A stretch of DNA of 64,000 nt from Euglena gracilis (lineage: Eukaryota; Euglenida; Euglenophyceae; Euglenales), in assembly GCA_039621445.1 (NCBI GenBank), contig CP154955.1, positions 37,551,123-37,615,122 of the forward strand, in the 5' to 3' direction. Below are positions 10,130-22,600 of this stretch, in pieces; the stretch's first letter is position 1; every line of letters begins with the position of its first letter. Under the pieces are notes generated by a model that had not been told where the DNA came from, searched no databases, and saw only the letters and a program-made list of their open reading frames with translations. The translations under genes were made by a program, and so were the position numbers.

Positions 10130-11640
10130 CTTTTTTCACATGTTGCAGTTTTATTTTGGTTTTTTTGATTTTGATTGTATATTATCAAATTGCTCCTTGA
10201 TGAATGTTGCATTGACGCTGAGTTATGTTGTTTGATTTGTGCTCTGTTCTGCCCCTTTTTGAAAGAAAATTTTTTGGCATTCTTTCCATTTTCCCACCTT
10301 TTTTTACACTTTTTTTTGGAGGCATTTTGTCCATGTTCAAGAAAAAAGCTTTCCAATAATGATGAGGACACTGGGGTTTTCAGAGACCCCACATCGAATC
10401 CTACTCCCCTGGTCACAAGTAAGAGGCACCATGGCCGACATTGTTGGTTATGGTGAACAGAGAGTGACGCCTTGCTCATGCATTTTTTTGGCCAAAAATG
10501 CCTTCATTTCAGCTGTTTTTGGTGATTTTGGTTTAATTTTGGGCTCATTGTTGGAAATTTTTCTAAGTCCTTTTTCCCTTAGGAATGTACAAACTCAGCG
10601 CAAATGTACAAAATTTTTGCGCATTTTTTTGCGCATTTTTTCCGAGGGCCGCCCAGCAGGGTTCGATATAAGGAGGGCGTACATGGTTTAGGTGGGGGGG
10701 TGTCCCCCCCCCTCCTGGCCCGCAGGGGGGGTCCGGCCCCCCCCCTCCTCTCCTTTTATCGAACCCTGCCGCCCAGTGCATTTCCCCCGCCTGATTTTTG
10801 GGTGTAAAATCCTAATTTTGGGTCATCAATAATAACCATTCAATGAGCATGAACGCTCTTTCTGTTGGCGGCTTCCAATATGTTGTGCATGTTTGTCATC
10901 CAACTTGCCATGGGTCGGTTTATTTCTGTTTTTGGTTGAAATTCTGCAATGGGTCGGTTTGGAAGGGTTGGTCGGTTCAGAAGGGGGGTCGGTTAAAATG
11001 GGGGGGGGGGTTACTGGGGACCAACGAAATCCCATGCAAACGAGCATGGGATAAAGCATAAAAATCCTCTCCAGTTGTCCCAAATCTTCCGGAAATGTGC
11101 ACATGGGAGCAAATGAGTGCCCCAGAGGTTTTGGGTTTTGGGAGTATGGTCATTTTCCGTTCACGAAGCTGCCCTGGTTGGGAAGCGGGGGTCCCAAACC
11201 CCCCGGTTAGTTGGATCTTTTGTTGTTGGATTGGGGGGGGGGCTTTTTTTGTGCACTTTTGCCTAAAGTGTCCAGAATGGAGATTTTTCTCAACGTTTTT
11301 ACATTTTCACCAGACTGGGGGGCTCTGGAGCCATTTGGGTTTTGGCCGGCTTGGGGGGTGATTTTGGGGTGTAATTAGGGGTAATTTGGGGAAATGAGAG
11401 TTGGCGAATTTGACCCACAAGAACATCGGAGGGGTGTCGGCTGACTACCTGCTCCCCCCCCCCCCCACCCGTGTCTCGCCGACTAGTTGCCGACCTCGGC
11501 CAATTAGTCCGCCACCCCCCCCCCCCCACCACCAATGGGGTTTCTGAAATTCCCGTTCCTCTTGAGACAAGTTTCCGGGTGTTGCTTTGTTGTTGGCATT
11601 CATTCTTTGCCATTCTGCAGTTGCCCAAAGTAAACCCCCC
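10130..11640. other. Non-coding stretch
   Basis: No supported exon. Contains C-run-bounded pieces such as 10,690-10,780, which ends in TTTTATCGAACCCTGCC. Related ends occur near 56,560 and 62,510. GGTCGGTT motifs are repeated at 10,913-11,000. Confidence 0.5.
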
Positions 11641-12020
11641 CAATTAGTGCGCAGTGCCCTAATTGTGCGCAGTGCCCTAATAAGTGCACACCCCCCAAGG
11701 GTCCGAAACTACCTCCCTAAAAAGTGCGCACCCCCCCCAAAGGAGAAATCACTGTCATATCTCAGGTCGGAAAGCACACACAATTCTCAGAACTGTCCTT
11801 CTCAAACCAAATATTTCTATCGTCCAGGCCCAAATTTGACACATTTGACACATAATCACTTGACTCACAGCTTGAAATCACAAAATTTGGGGGGAAATTG
11901 AAAAAGAGTGGGGGTGATGTCAGTATTTTTGGCTTTGCCCTAAAAAGTGCGCACTGCCCTTGGGGTCCGAAACTACGTTTTTAAAATGCGCGCACCCGTG
12001 CACTTATTAAGGGGGGGGTT
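11640..12020. repeat. AAGTGCGCACC element
   Basis: CCAATTAGTGCGCAGTGCCC on the left and GTGCACTTATTAAGGGGGG on the right mark the edges. TAAAAAGTGCGCA and GGGTCCGAAACTAC each occur twice internally. It has the same C-run-bounded style as the other short elements in the window. Confidence 0.55.
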
Positions 12021-12749
12021 AGCTCAAGTGACATGTATTTTTTTTAAAAGGTTTGGTCAAAATGGACAAACTGGAATAATGTCCAGCTGTTTCAGAAATT
12101 GAGATGACAAAATTGAGACAATCGGAATTTTTTAAGATCAAAGGATGTCTATTTCCGCTGCCTCATGTAAATTATTTTCATTTCAAGAAAAATCAGCTTT
12201 CGTTTCATTTCAATTGAAAAAAGTCAAAAAACTTTCTGCATTTTTTTTTCAAGGATTTGCAGCATTGTTCCAAAAAAAAGTTTTTTTTTCCTCTCTAGCC
12301 GAAATTTGTAACTCCCCACTTGTAAGCACCATCCTGCAAACCCAAGCCTTTCAATCTTTGTGATAGAGGGCCAAATACCCTTACCCCGGCCTTGGACCCC
12401 CAAACAACCAATCTGGGGGGGGGACAATCTTGGGGGCACCGCATTTTTGACCAAAATGGCCATTGGGGGGGGGTAAATTTTCCCCCGCCGGGTGGCAATT
12501 TGGGGAGTGAATTTGAAAGAAAGGCTAATTTGGCACAGTAATTTTCCGAAAACTGAGCGGCCAATCGGGCCTGGGGTTTCTCCAAACCCAACCGGCCAAT
12601 CTGGACAGCAACAATACTTTGGCTTCAGAACTTCCTGGTGTTTTTTTGAACCCAATCGTTTAGACCCTTGTATTTGTATCTGCACTGCTGTTGTGAATTT
12701 GCAAAGCTTTTCTGACAAACATCAGGTTGATTTTGTTGTTCATTTTCAT

Positions 12750-13090
12750 TTTACAGCTAATTGGCGGCAATTTTGGCCCAGGGACCTAAAATTTTGGCCC
12801 CCAAAATTAAAATTTTGGCCCCAGCTCGGCAATATATTTGGCCCCCGCCCTTAGAATTTTGGCCCCCGGCCTTAGAATTTTGGCCCTCAGAATTAAAATT
12901 TTTGGCCCCACATAAAAAACTATCTCCATACAGGATGGGGCCAAATTTTAGGACTGCAGGGGCCAAATATATTGCCAACCTGGGGCCAAAATATTTGCCG
13001 CTTCGGGCCAAATCATTTGAGCCCATGGGCCAAAATGATAAGGGGGAGGGCCAAATATCCTGCCAGCTCGGGCCAATTCTCGCGCTGTTA
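12750..13090. repeat. Degenerate AAAATTTTGGCCCC array
   Basis: About fifteen units of AATTTTGGCCCC with insertions, changing orientation near 12,930. After that point the complementary form GGGGCCAAA dominates. No coding. Confidence 0.75.
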
Positions 13091-13389
13091 GCTGTATTTC
13101 ATGCCACGAAGTAAAAATCGTGCAATTGTTTCAAACACAGGCCTAGGTGCAATGGGGTGCTGGGGACCCCCCCCCCCAATGTCAAGTTTGCAATTTTATG
13201 TGAAAGTCAGGTTCATGGAGCGAAGGCGCCGAAAAATTGCATGTGTTCTAAAATAGCATTTTTTTGCAAAAAAAGCATATCATATCAAAAAAATCATATT
13301 TTATTGCAACCAGAGATGGGGAAGTCTGAGACCCCCTTGCCAAGTTCCTGAACTTCGGGATAGGCATGCATCTCTCACCTGTTTTGCAG

Positions 13390-13628
13390 ACTTTTAGTTT
13401 GCATGGCATTGGGGGAGTGATTATGGAGGAGTACCTTGAAGAACAAAGGCGGAGGTTCACTTTTGCGGCAGCAGATGTGGGACCCTCAGAAGCGGCGGCC
13501 TCATCCCCGCTGCCAGCTGGCTATGCGAGGCAGCCCACGTTTTCTCCGTTCAGCACTTTGTCCAGCAGCACGTCCTCTGATATCTCGGACTTCATTTTAG
13601 AACTTCGACAGGGCTATGGAAATCTCAA
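13390..13628 (+). CDS. EF-like gene, exon 1
   Basis: Follows TTTTGCAG; the frame is open from the acceptor, with ATG at 13,423. It encodes MEEYLEEQRRRF and then a Ser/Ala/Pro-rich stretch ending near LELRQGYGNL. The donor is AA|GTGTGC, leaving phase 2, which matches the next exon. An upstream ATG at 13,366 is in the same frame if the preceding AG is not used. Confidence 0.6.
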
Positions 13629-16600
13629 GTGTGCTTCTGGGAGCGTTGGGAATTCTACGGGTTTTCTTAAAGTCATTTTTTTGTTTGGCATATGTCTCTA
13701 AATTGTTTGCCCCACCATACAATCACTTAGTCACTGGCCGACCCCCCCCCCCCCCCACCGAGCCCTGGGGGAGGGTAGCCAGCCGGGAGCGGTGACCCAG
13801 GGGGGGGGTGGACCCGGCAGCGGAATTTGGGTTTGCCTTTGGCCCCAGCAGAAGAGGTGCTTGACCGGGTTCCAAGTGGGTCGTGGACAGGGCTGCCCCG
13901 GTTGGTGCCTTGGACTGGAACAGACCCACACATGAGCTTGTTCCCAATTGAGTGGACCCGTCCACTGAGTTGGGAACCACCCCTGCTGGGGTCGTGGACT
14001 AAACTTTTTGATTTTGAAGTTCAACAGAATTTGAAAATCCCCACCAGGCAGCTAGTGGGAATTTTCCCCACACAGTTTTTGTCCTCTCCACACAATTTTT
14101 TCCCGGCCCCTTGATGGGGGTCACTTGCACTCTTCCAAAAACCAGTCACGCAATTTTCTTCGGAAGATCCAGGGGACATGGACCACAAGTGTGAAGAAAC
14201 GGCCGACTGGTCCCCCCCCAGGGGGGGGAGGATTAAATGATTTTCCGGAAAAAAACTTTCCAGCGCCTTTGGCACCAAATCAGTCATCTTTGGTGGTTTT
14301 TTTTTGAAAACCAGTCAACCACTCTGAGAAAAAAAAAACTCACCCACTCCCGCTGGGGGTGCCCCCCATAAACTACCTGGGACCTGGACTACTGCACTCA
14401 TACCTGGTATGAACCTGGTCACTGGGGAGGGGTGTAAGTCAAGAATTAAATGGTCAAAATCCAATGGACCAATGACCCCAAATTCCTCAAACCCACCCAT
14501 TTGTGACAAAGTTGGTGAACAATGGTATTTTTCATGATCGTTAATCAATGCAATTGATGAAAAAGGTTTTGGGGATTGAGGCCAAAAAAAGAAAGAGTCG
14601 GTGGCATCTTTCTGTTCTTCAGCAGGGGTTCATCATTGATTGTCGACAGCAAGCCAAATTTTCAGCCCAGCACAAAATTTTATGCTGGGCCGAAATCACT
14701 CACAAAGGTCCAAAATATGGCTTTCACTGGCTCAGCCCCTTGTGAAACACAAAAATTTTGGGGCAGAAACGTGCCAAAAATGTTGGGTGGCCAGAATGGC
14801 AAAGAGCAAACACGCATGCAAAACACTCAGTGGCAAGTGGTGTTGAACCCGGGTGGACATCTCTCTAACCCCCATACATCAAATTTCAAAAAAGACACTG
14901 TTAGGGCAACTGGCACGTCGTCGTGGTGAAGGAGATCCCCCCCAAACTAAAGTGGATTATGTGTGTGGCGGGCACTTGGTGGCCGGCATTGCAAACAAGG
15001 GCTGTCCCGCCAGGCTCCGGCCACCTCCACGTGCACAGACAAAAAGGGCCAGAGGCGAAAAACAGCGCCAGGCCAGAAGAAGTGAAAGGAACCAAATAAA
15101 CAGCCACAGTGCACACAGGGGGGGGGTGACTGGTTTTTTCAGAGTGACTGACTGGTTTTTGGCCAGGAGCCCTCCCCTGGGGGGGGGGGGTTGGCAAAAA
15201 CCACTTAAGTTACCCATCGCCGAAGGCGCTGTAAAAATATTTTTAGCCTTTTTGTTTGTGGTCAAATTTCCCTTGGATTCCAGAGTGGCCGATCCCCCCT
15301 GTGCGCATTGTGGCTGTTTGTTTGGTGGCTTTATCCCCCCATTTACACCGCACCCCTGGAGAAAAAAAGAGAAAATACATTAAACCAACCCCCTCCCTTG
15401 CATCCGGTGCGTACCAAGGTAAAGCACAACAAACCACAAGGAGGTCCCAATTTACATAAGGCACCCAGGCTCACTCCAGAGTCCATTTTTTGGCAGATGG
15501 ACTGTTTATTGTTGGGGTTGGACGGCAAAATGGGGGAGAGGATGAATGCGAAATACCTGGTCCCTCCAGTTGAGCACCTTGACCCATTTTTCCGACCCCT
15601 CCATTTATGCCAACCCTGGGATTCCAAGAAATGCAAAAGTGACATACTGACCCGTCAGTGTAAATAAGGGGGGGTTTGGTGACTGACTGGTCTTTGGAAG
15701 GAAGGTCCCCCCCTGGGGTCGGTGAGAATTGCATGGTGGGGGTTCATAAATACCTCCTGAACTTTAAAGCGAACAAAATAAAACAAAATAAAAGCCCAAG
15801 GCTGAGCTGTGCACATTCATGAGACACTTGTAGAAAAAGACCACCTTTCATCTCCGCTTTCAGGCGTGTGCGGGAGCCCGGGAAGCTGTCTCGGGAGGAG
15901 CTTGGTGACCTTCTGTTCCTTCTGGATCAGGGCCACACCATTGCTTGGATGTTTTTGGTTTTTGGTTGGAGTTGACTACCAGCCCCACCTTCAGGGGGGG
16001 GGGCAACCACCCCACAGCACCCCATTTCCTTACCTGCAAGGGGAAGGGTTGAGCCACTCCACGAATTTGGCTCGAACAATCCAAGTCATTTTGTCATTTT
16101 CCCATTCAGTTCTGGCAACCCACCTCGATGCAAATTCTGAATCATATTTTGGCAGTGCAAGATATTTCTTGTTGGCAATCAGTGGTATGGTCCGGACCCC
16201 ACGGAGGAGCTCTTGAGCGAGTTGTTTTCTGAGGTGGATGTCGAGAGGAAAGGCCTTGTGGACTTCGAACAATTCTTGCTCACATTGCAGAGTAAGATTG
16301 GAATACAGGGATTATTCCGGCATGATTCCTGCTCGTTTGACTTCCCAGGCGGAATGATTGCTCATCATGTGGTATTTTTGGGCTCCTCCAAGGTCATGCC
16401 GCCGAAGGATAAGTCCATTTTTGGTCCTTTTTGTGAAATGCCGAAGAGGCTTTCTGTTCATGAATCTTTGTGAAAGAAGGTTCACAGTTGTGTGTTTTCG
16501 AGATTATGCCTCGATTTTCCGTCGAGTGACTGCCTGCTTGCAAACAACTTTAAAACCCCCTAAGTAACTTTGCCCCCCTCTAGGGCAAGATACTGGCAAA

Positions 16601-19600
16601 AACCCCCAAATAATTTTGCAGCGCCATAAAGCTTTGTGCCCAAATAACTTTGCAGGGGGAAAGTCGAAAACAATCCATCCAAAATAATCCATCCAATCCG
16701 TCCAATCCGTCCAAAACAACTTTGCCCTCTTCAAAAGGAAAAACAGGACAAAAACGATGCATTTTTTTGGGAAGATCAGGAGGTGGAAATGCACAAAATC
16801 CTCCGAAATACAATAATGTTCTATTGTCTGATGAGCAGAAGTGAGTTATGTCACCACTAAAAACAGTCTTTGACAATAAAGTGCTTCTAGGAAACGTTGT
16901 CAATCAGTCCATTAATGGTTTTGGATGTTTGTTTGGTACTGGGCAGGGGATGATGAAGATGGTGAGATTCATCTTCTGGGAGAAGTAGTTTTCCTTACCC
17001 CTCCACACCCCCACAGTACCCCACACTTAAGTGTGGGGGCTCTGTTGTTTGCCATATGTGTTACAAAGTGTGCTCTTTTGGACCAGACGTTCCAAAACGT
17101 GTGTGGGAGGTGTATGGGGGGGTGTAGGGGGAGTGGGGGGTGTGGGGGGTGTGGGGTGACAGTGAAGTGTGTGCGGGGACCCTCCCACTGTCACCCCACA
17201 CTTCGACCTCATTGAATATGAAAATTTTTGGCATCCAAATCACTTTGTGGGAAACGTTTTTGCGTCATTTTTTGATTTACTCGGCCTTCGGCGTCGTCCG
17301 GGGGGCCCGCCCTCCAGACCACCCCCAGAACAAAAATAGCAACTACATCCTTCTCTGTGAAAGGGAAGGCAGAAAGGTCCGGTTGTGTGCCAGATTTTTT
17401 TTGACTTTTTTCAAGTGCAACATTGTTGATGTACAGTCCGGACAAAAATGACCGGAGACAAAAATGATAGGAAATCCCCAAAATTTTCCCATCATTTTTT
17501 TCCTGTCATTTTCCCCCCTGTACCTTCCCGCACCTTTTGAAAACGCCCCCGACGAAGAGAGCAAGTGCAAAAGCAAAAGGCAAGAGTCCCAAGGACTACG
17601 GACACTGTCTGCAGTCTAAATGGGGCATACCGCAGAGGAATGGTCAGGGAAACAACCATCACAAATGTGGTTACCACACACAAACACATTTCCGAGCAGT
17701 CATGTCCCCCACTCTCACATGGGAAGAGGGAACAGAAAAAGCAATTCGAAAAACCAATCAAATTAGCTCCAAGGGAAAGTGAACAAAGAGAATAAGCCAT
17801 GGGGGCCGAAAAAAAAACAAAGCAAGTTTGCGAGCATGCTTTTTGGAATAATGACAACGCAGATGTCATTGGCAACCAAAGAACTGCAATCTGCATGTTG
17901 AGGAGCGGCGTCACACATCAATAGGGCTTTTGTGTCCACCTCCTCTGGTCTCATGTCCCAAATTCCCTTGCCCAATCAGTCACAATCTTGGTATATTTGT
18001 CATTCCATATGGTTCTATTCCCATGGTTGGCAGCCACTTCCTGCATGCTCCTTGTTACTTTTGACAACATAATAATTTTACTTTTAACATTCCCGAAATT
18101 CAAATCTTCCCATCATTTTTTCCCTCCAAAATGAAAATTTTCCCATCATTTTTTCCCGTCATTTTTGTCCGGACTGTAATGCATTATGCGGATGTGTAAT
18201 ATTGTTCGTGAATGAAGCTTCTCACACCTGAGTTTTTCAGTGCTTCTTGAACACCCCCCGCTGGTTACCCCACACATGCTGTTCGGGGTGACAGTGGGGG
18301 GGGTGACAGTGAGGGTGTGTGGGGGGGGTGGGGGGATGTGGGGGGAGTGTGGGGTGTTGTGGGGTACTGTGGGGCTCCACTTTACGCCATTTCTCCTTTT
18401 GTGAACAAGAAATGTTCACCAAAAAAACACCATTGTTGTTTATGAACTATTGGTTTCTTGTCATATGTTTTTATTGCCCTTTCTATCGCCAATATGCTGA
18501 CTTTGCACATCGCGTGCTTGACCAATTATATTTTCCTGGCCAAGCTGGCTAACCGGTTCTCTTCTCACCAGTCTCGTTTCTCTCCCTCATGGGTCGGTCA
18601 TGCATACAATTTTGTGAATCTTTCCAGTGTTCTGCCCCACAGTCCCTGCCGCTGATGCCCCGAAGGCCCTTTCCAGTAGCGCTCGTGCCACCTCCCAAGA
18701 CAGTGCCTGGCATCACCGGGTCATGCCCAGGAACCCTCGCCCGTGCGATCCAGCATCCGGGGCTCGGGGTGGAATCGTTTGCTGGCCAAACCACCTGCCA
18801 CTTACCCCTGTCGCCCGGCGCACACCTGCACATGCAAAACCACGCTCTTGCTTGCCATGTGCCGTGCCGTGCCGTGCCGTGCCGTGCTGTGTGCTGTGCT
18901 GTGCTGTGCTGTGCTGTGCTGTGCTGTGCTGCCCTGTGCCCTGGGTTCCTGCCCCCCAACGCCCACCGCCGCCACCGCCGCGGCCGCCCGGTCCGCCAAG
19001 CACCCCGCTGTGGGAGCGGTGGCCTCCGCCACCCCGGGCTGGCCGCCCCGGCCGGCCAGCACCGCCTCCGCCGTCTCCGAGCGCTACTGCGATGCCAACG
19101 CGTCCATCGGGTCCATCGGGTCGGGGCCCGGATCAGGGGGTTTTCTGGCGGCTTGACACCCCAAAGGGGGGCCGTCCGTATTTTTTAAGACCAGGGTCAG
19201 GTGGCGGTTGAGTGGCAAACAAGTACCATCCCACTTCAAAATAACCACAAAAACCACCCAAATGGCCGGGACAGGCAGAGAAAGGATTCTGGCTGTTCAA
19301 AAGGCGTCGTACCATAACAGATACGTGCCACTTTTTTAAACGGTTTTTGAAAAGGTTTAATTTTTTTAAAGGATTTTCAAGCCCCCTTTCAGCTGTTTGT
19401 GATGCTTCGGCAGATTTTATTAAAAAGTTTTATTAAAAAAAATTCAATTTTAATTTCAATTTTTTCAGTTTCAAACTCAAATTTTTCAAAATTGAATTTT
19501 TTTGAAGGCTTTCGATGACAATTTGTGTTGTTTTTGTTGGGCTATTGTATGGAAGGTGGTGAGCCATGCTGTAAACTGGCACCTCCTTTCCTCCAGGAGG

Positions 19601-22600
19601 TGAGCGAGTGGATGGACAAGCCTGCAAATTCCCCTGACACGGATCTGGAGGGAAGATGGCCAGCAGTCGGAAAGGGAAGTCTCAGGTGCTGTGGTGGGGA
19701 TTCCAGGACCTCGCAGACACACTCTGACGGGCAAATACGCTGCATGCCAGAGTGGATGACTGTCAAAGGGCTTCCATGTAAAATGTTTTGGGCATCATAG
19801 ATGCAAGAAACGGATGGTAGATTTAATTTGCAATAGGTCAAGTGCATTGTGTCATTTGTGTTTATAATTCTGGCCCATTGTCCAACACTGAAAACCAACA
19901 GTGACGACGCTATATGCTGCATCCAATATTATTTTGGGACTTATTCTCAGACTCTGGCTTGTTTTAGAAATAGCCTCCAAGAAAGCTATTCTTATCGCAA
20001 ACCTGAAGGTTGCCCGGTGCATGGAGGGTTGTTTCACCCCTCCCCCAAATAGTGCACAGGTCCGCACATTGTAAGAACAAAGTGCTCATTTAAAGGATGG
20101 TCACCAAAAACCGCGAAACACCTGATTTTCACCAATTTTCCACAACGCCCCCCTCTTGTGGGTTCAAGGGTTGGGTCAAATTCCTTGTGATGCAGGCAAC
20201 TGTAGTGAATTTTGTGGGATTGGTTTAGATTGGGATCCTGTTCATGGCTATAATTTTGGGGGCTGTGCACTTTTTAGAGCTTATTACGGGTGTGTATCAT
20301 GAGGATGGGTTGACAATTTCCAGGAAAATGGCGACCTTTATTTGTTGAACTTTTTTATTCAGGGCTGTAAGATGAACTGTCCAAAAGTCAGCTTATTTTA
20401 TATTTTATAATTTGTTTTATAATGATGATTATTTTTTAAAAATATAATTTATTTTCCAGCAACTTCACACTGTCCTCAAGAATTATTCCATTTGCATGAA
20501 ATATATGAGGACTGTTGACTGTGAAGAACTGACCAAAGTTCCAACAAAATAGTTTTCACCTTGCATGTTGACCTCACGTTGGAGGCCTTTTTCCCGATCC
20601 TCCACCACGGGCGGCTTTCGCCCTGCTGTACAAACCTCGCAGACACCCTCCCCGCGCTGCTGCGGATGCTGGAGTTGGGTTCCCCTTCTTCGGCGCTCTG
20701 CCAAAGCAGCTATAGCATCCCCCCCCCCCTGGGCTGTGGTACGGGCTTGGCTCACCTTTCCCCAGCCATCCTGATTCCTAATGGCTGGGCGATCAGGCAA
20801 TTCCGGTGAACTGCCTGCTATTTCAAAATGATTCACTTGGGGGACAAATCTGCACATTCTTTTTGAATAAATAAATGGATTCATCAAATGGTTTTTTTGT
20901 TGCAGCGTATTGTGCTGTTTTGTCCTGCGCTGTGAATACGTTTTGCTCACTGGTTTGGTCAAGGGAGGGGCTTGCACCTCTGCTTTCTTTGCAACCATTT
21001 GAGCCTTTGAACCTTGCCAGCCTCATCCATTCTGATCCGTGTATTGCTGAGCTGCGCATCCTTTTGTTGGCTTTGCCTTGCCTGGAGTCTCCAGCCCAGG
21101 GGCCTGCCCCAGGGGGAGAATTCCCCTCGCCCTTCAGCCAGTGCCACACATCGTCTCCTCCCTACGGACATCCATGTCCGTGTGCATTTTCGCCGTGGTC
21201 TCCGGCCGCTTTGCACTGGGGCTTTCGCCGCCAACTCGACCCCTGGCATTCCTGCCCCACAGCTGGCTGAGAGTGGGAGGTTGGGGAGTTTCATATTGGG
21301 TGCGTGTATGACAACTATACACATAACCCCTCCAAAAAATAAGACCCGGGTCTTATTTTTGGGTCCGTTGCTGGAAACCTCCAGGGGGGTCTTATTTTTG
21401 GGGCGGTCTTATTTTTGGATTTTTTCTTGACCGACCCGGGCCCGAAAAAAAACATCATTTTTCAGGTTCCCTGAACACTAAAAATATTCCTTCGGCGCTT
21501 TGCGCCATGTGTAAATTTGTGTAAGTTGACATTTAGCATGTTTTTTGCACTTCAAGAATCTGAATTTTTTTTTGAAATTTCATCTTTTTTGTGTGTGAAA
21601 TTTGGGTTTTTTGCAATTTCTCAGGGAAAATTTTCACTGTCCCCAGCGCTTCGCGCCGTCAGGGGGGGTCTTATTTATGGGGGGGTCTTATTTTTGGATT
21701 TTTGCTCGATCGGCCCAGGGGGGGTCTTATTTTTGGGGGGGGGTCTTATTTTTTGGGGGGGTCTTATTTTTTGGGGGGGTTATATAACTAAATAACATAA
21801 CAACACAACACAACATAATGTAGCATAACAAATAAGTATAAGCAACTAAATAGCAACATAACATGACATAACATAGCATAACATAACATAACATGACATG
21901 ACAAAACATAACATAACATAATGTAACATAACATACATAACATACATAACATAACATACATAACACATAACATAACATACATAACATAACACAACATAAC
22001 GTGACATGACATAACATAACATAACATGACATAACATAACATAAATGGCCAAAAATGACCACAATTGCCTTTTCTCAGACAGCCTAAAAATTTCCAGCAT
22101 TTGAACTTGACCCCCTCCCACCACAATCAACGAACGACGTCCTGCCTCGTGCACCGCGTTTGTGCGATGAGTGCGGACCAGTGTGCAGTGATTGCAATGC
22201 TTTTGCCATGTGCTGCCTCACCCACCTGAGCTCCTGTGCGTTGGTCCCCATGCCCCCCGGGGCATGGCTGCAGACCAGACGTGAACCGTCTGATCCTCTG
22301 GCGTGGTGGGTTCCTCCCTCCCGCCAGCCCTCTCTCGTGTGGCACAGAATGATCCAAAACTGATTTCTGTTTTGCATTCTTTGTTGGTTTCGAAATCGTG
22401 ACCCAGCTGTACTGGGGGTATCAGGTATTGAAGGTTGATCCCAGGGTTTTTTTAAGTTTGGACCCCGGGGGGGGGGTAGGGTGGGTGGGTCCGCCGGACC
22501 CCTCCCCCCCCCGGGGGGGGGGGGCCCCCCCCCGAGGGGGGTGGGATATACTTTTCGGCGCCGCAGGCGCCGAAAAAATTCTATTTTTAGCACTTTTCGA

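Noticed and set aside
9807-10479. 217-residue Lys/Asn/Ala-rich minus frame
   Set aside because: The GCGCATTTTTT minisatellite read on the opposite strand gives Lys-Asn-Ala repeats. There is no independent coding signal.
18549-19211. Overlapping open frames on both strands around the GTGCC array
   Set aside because: Most are generated by the repeat and by GC richness. Only the segments bounded by phased splice sites (18,643-18,719 and 19,001 onward) were kept.
21727-22154. Long minus-strand frames rich in Cys, Tyr, Val and Met
   Set aside because: Produced by the ATAAC pentanucleotide array, with all three minus frames open for the same reason.
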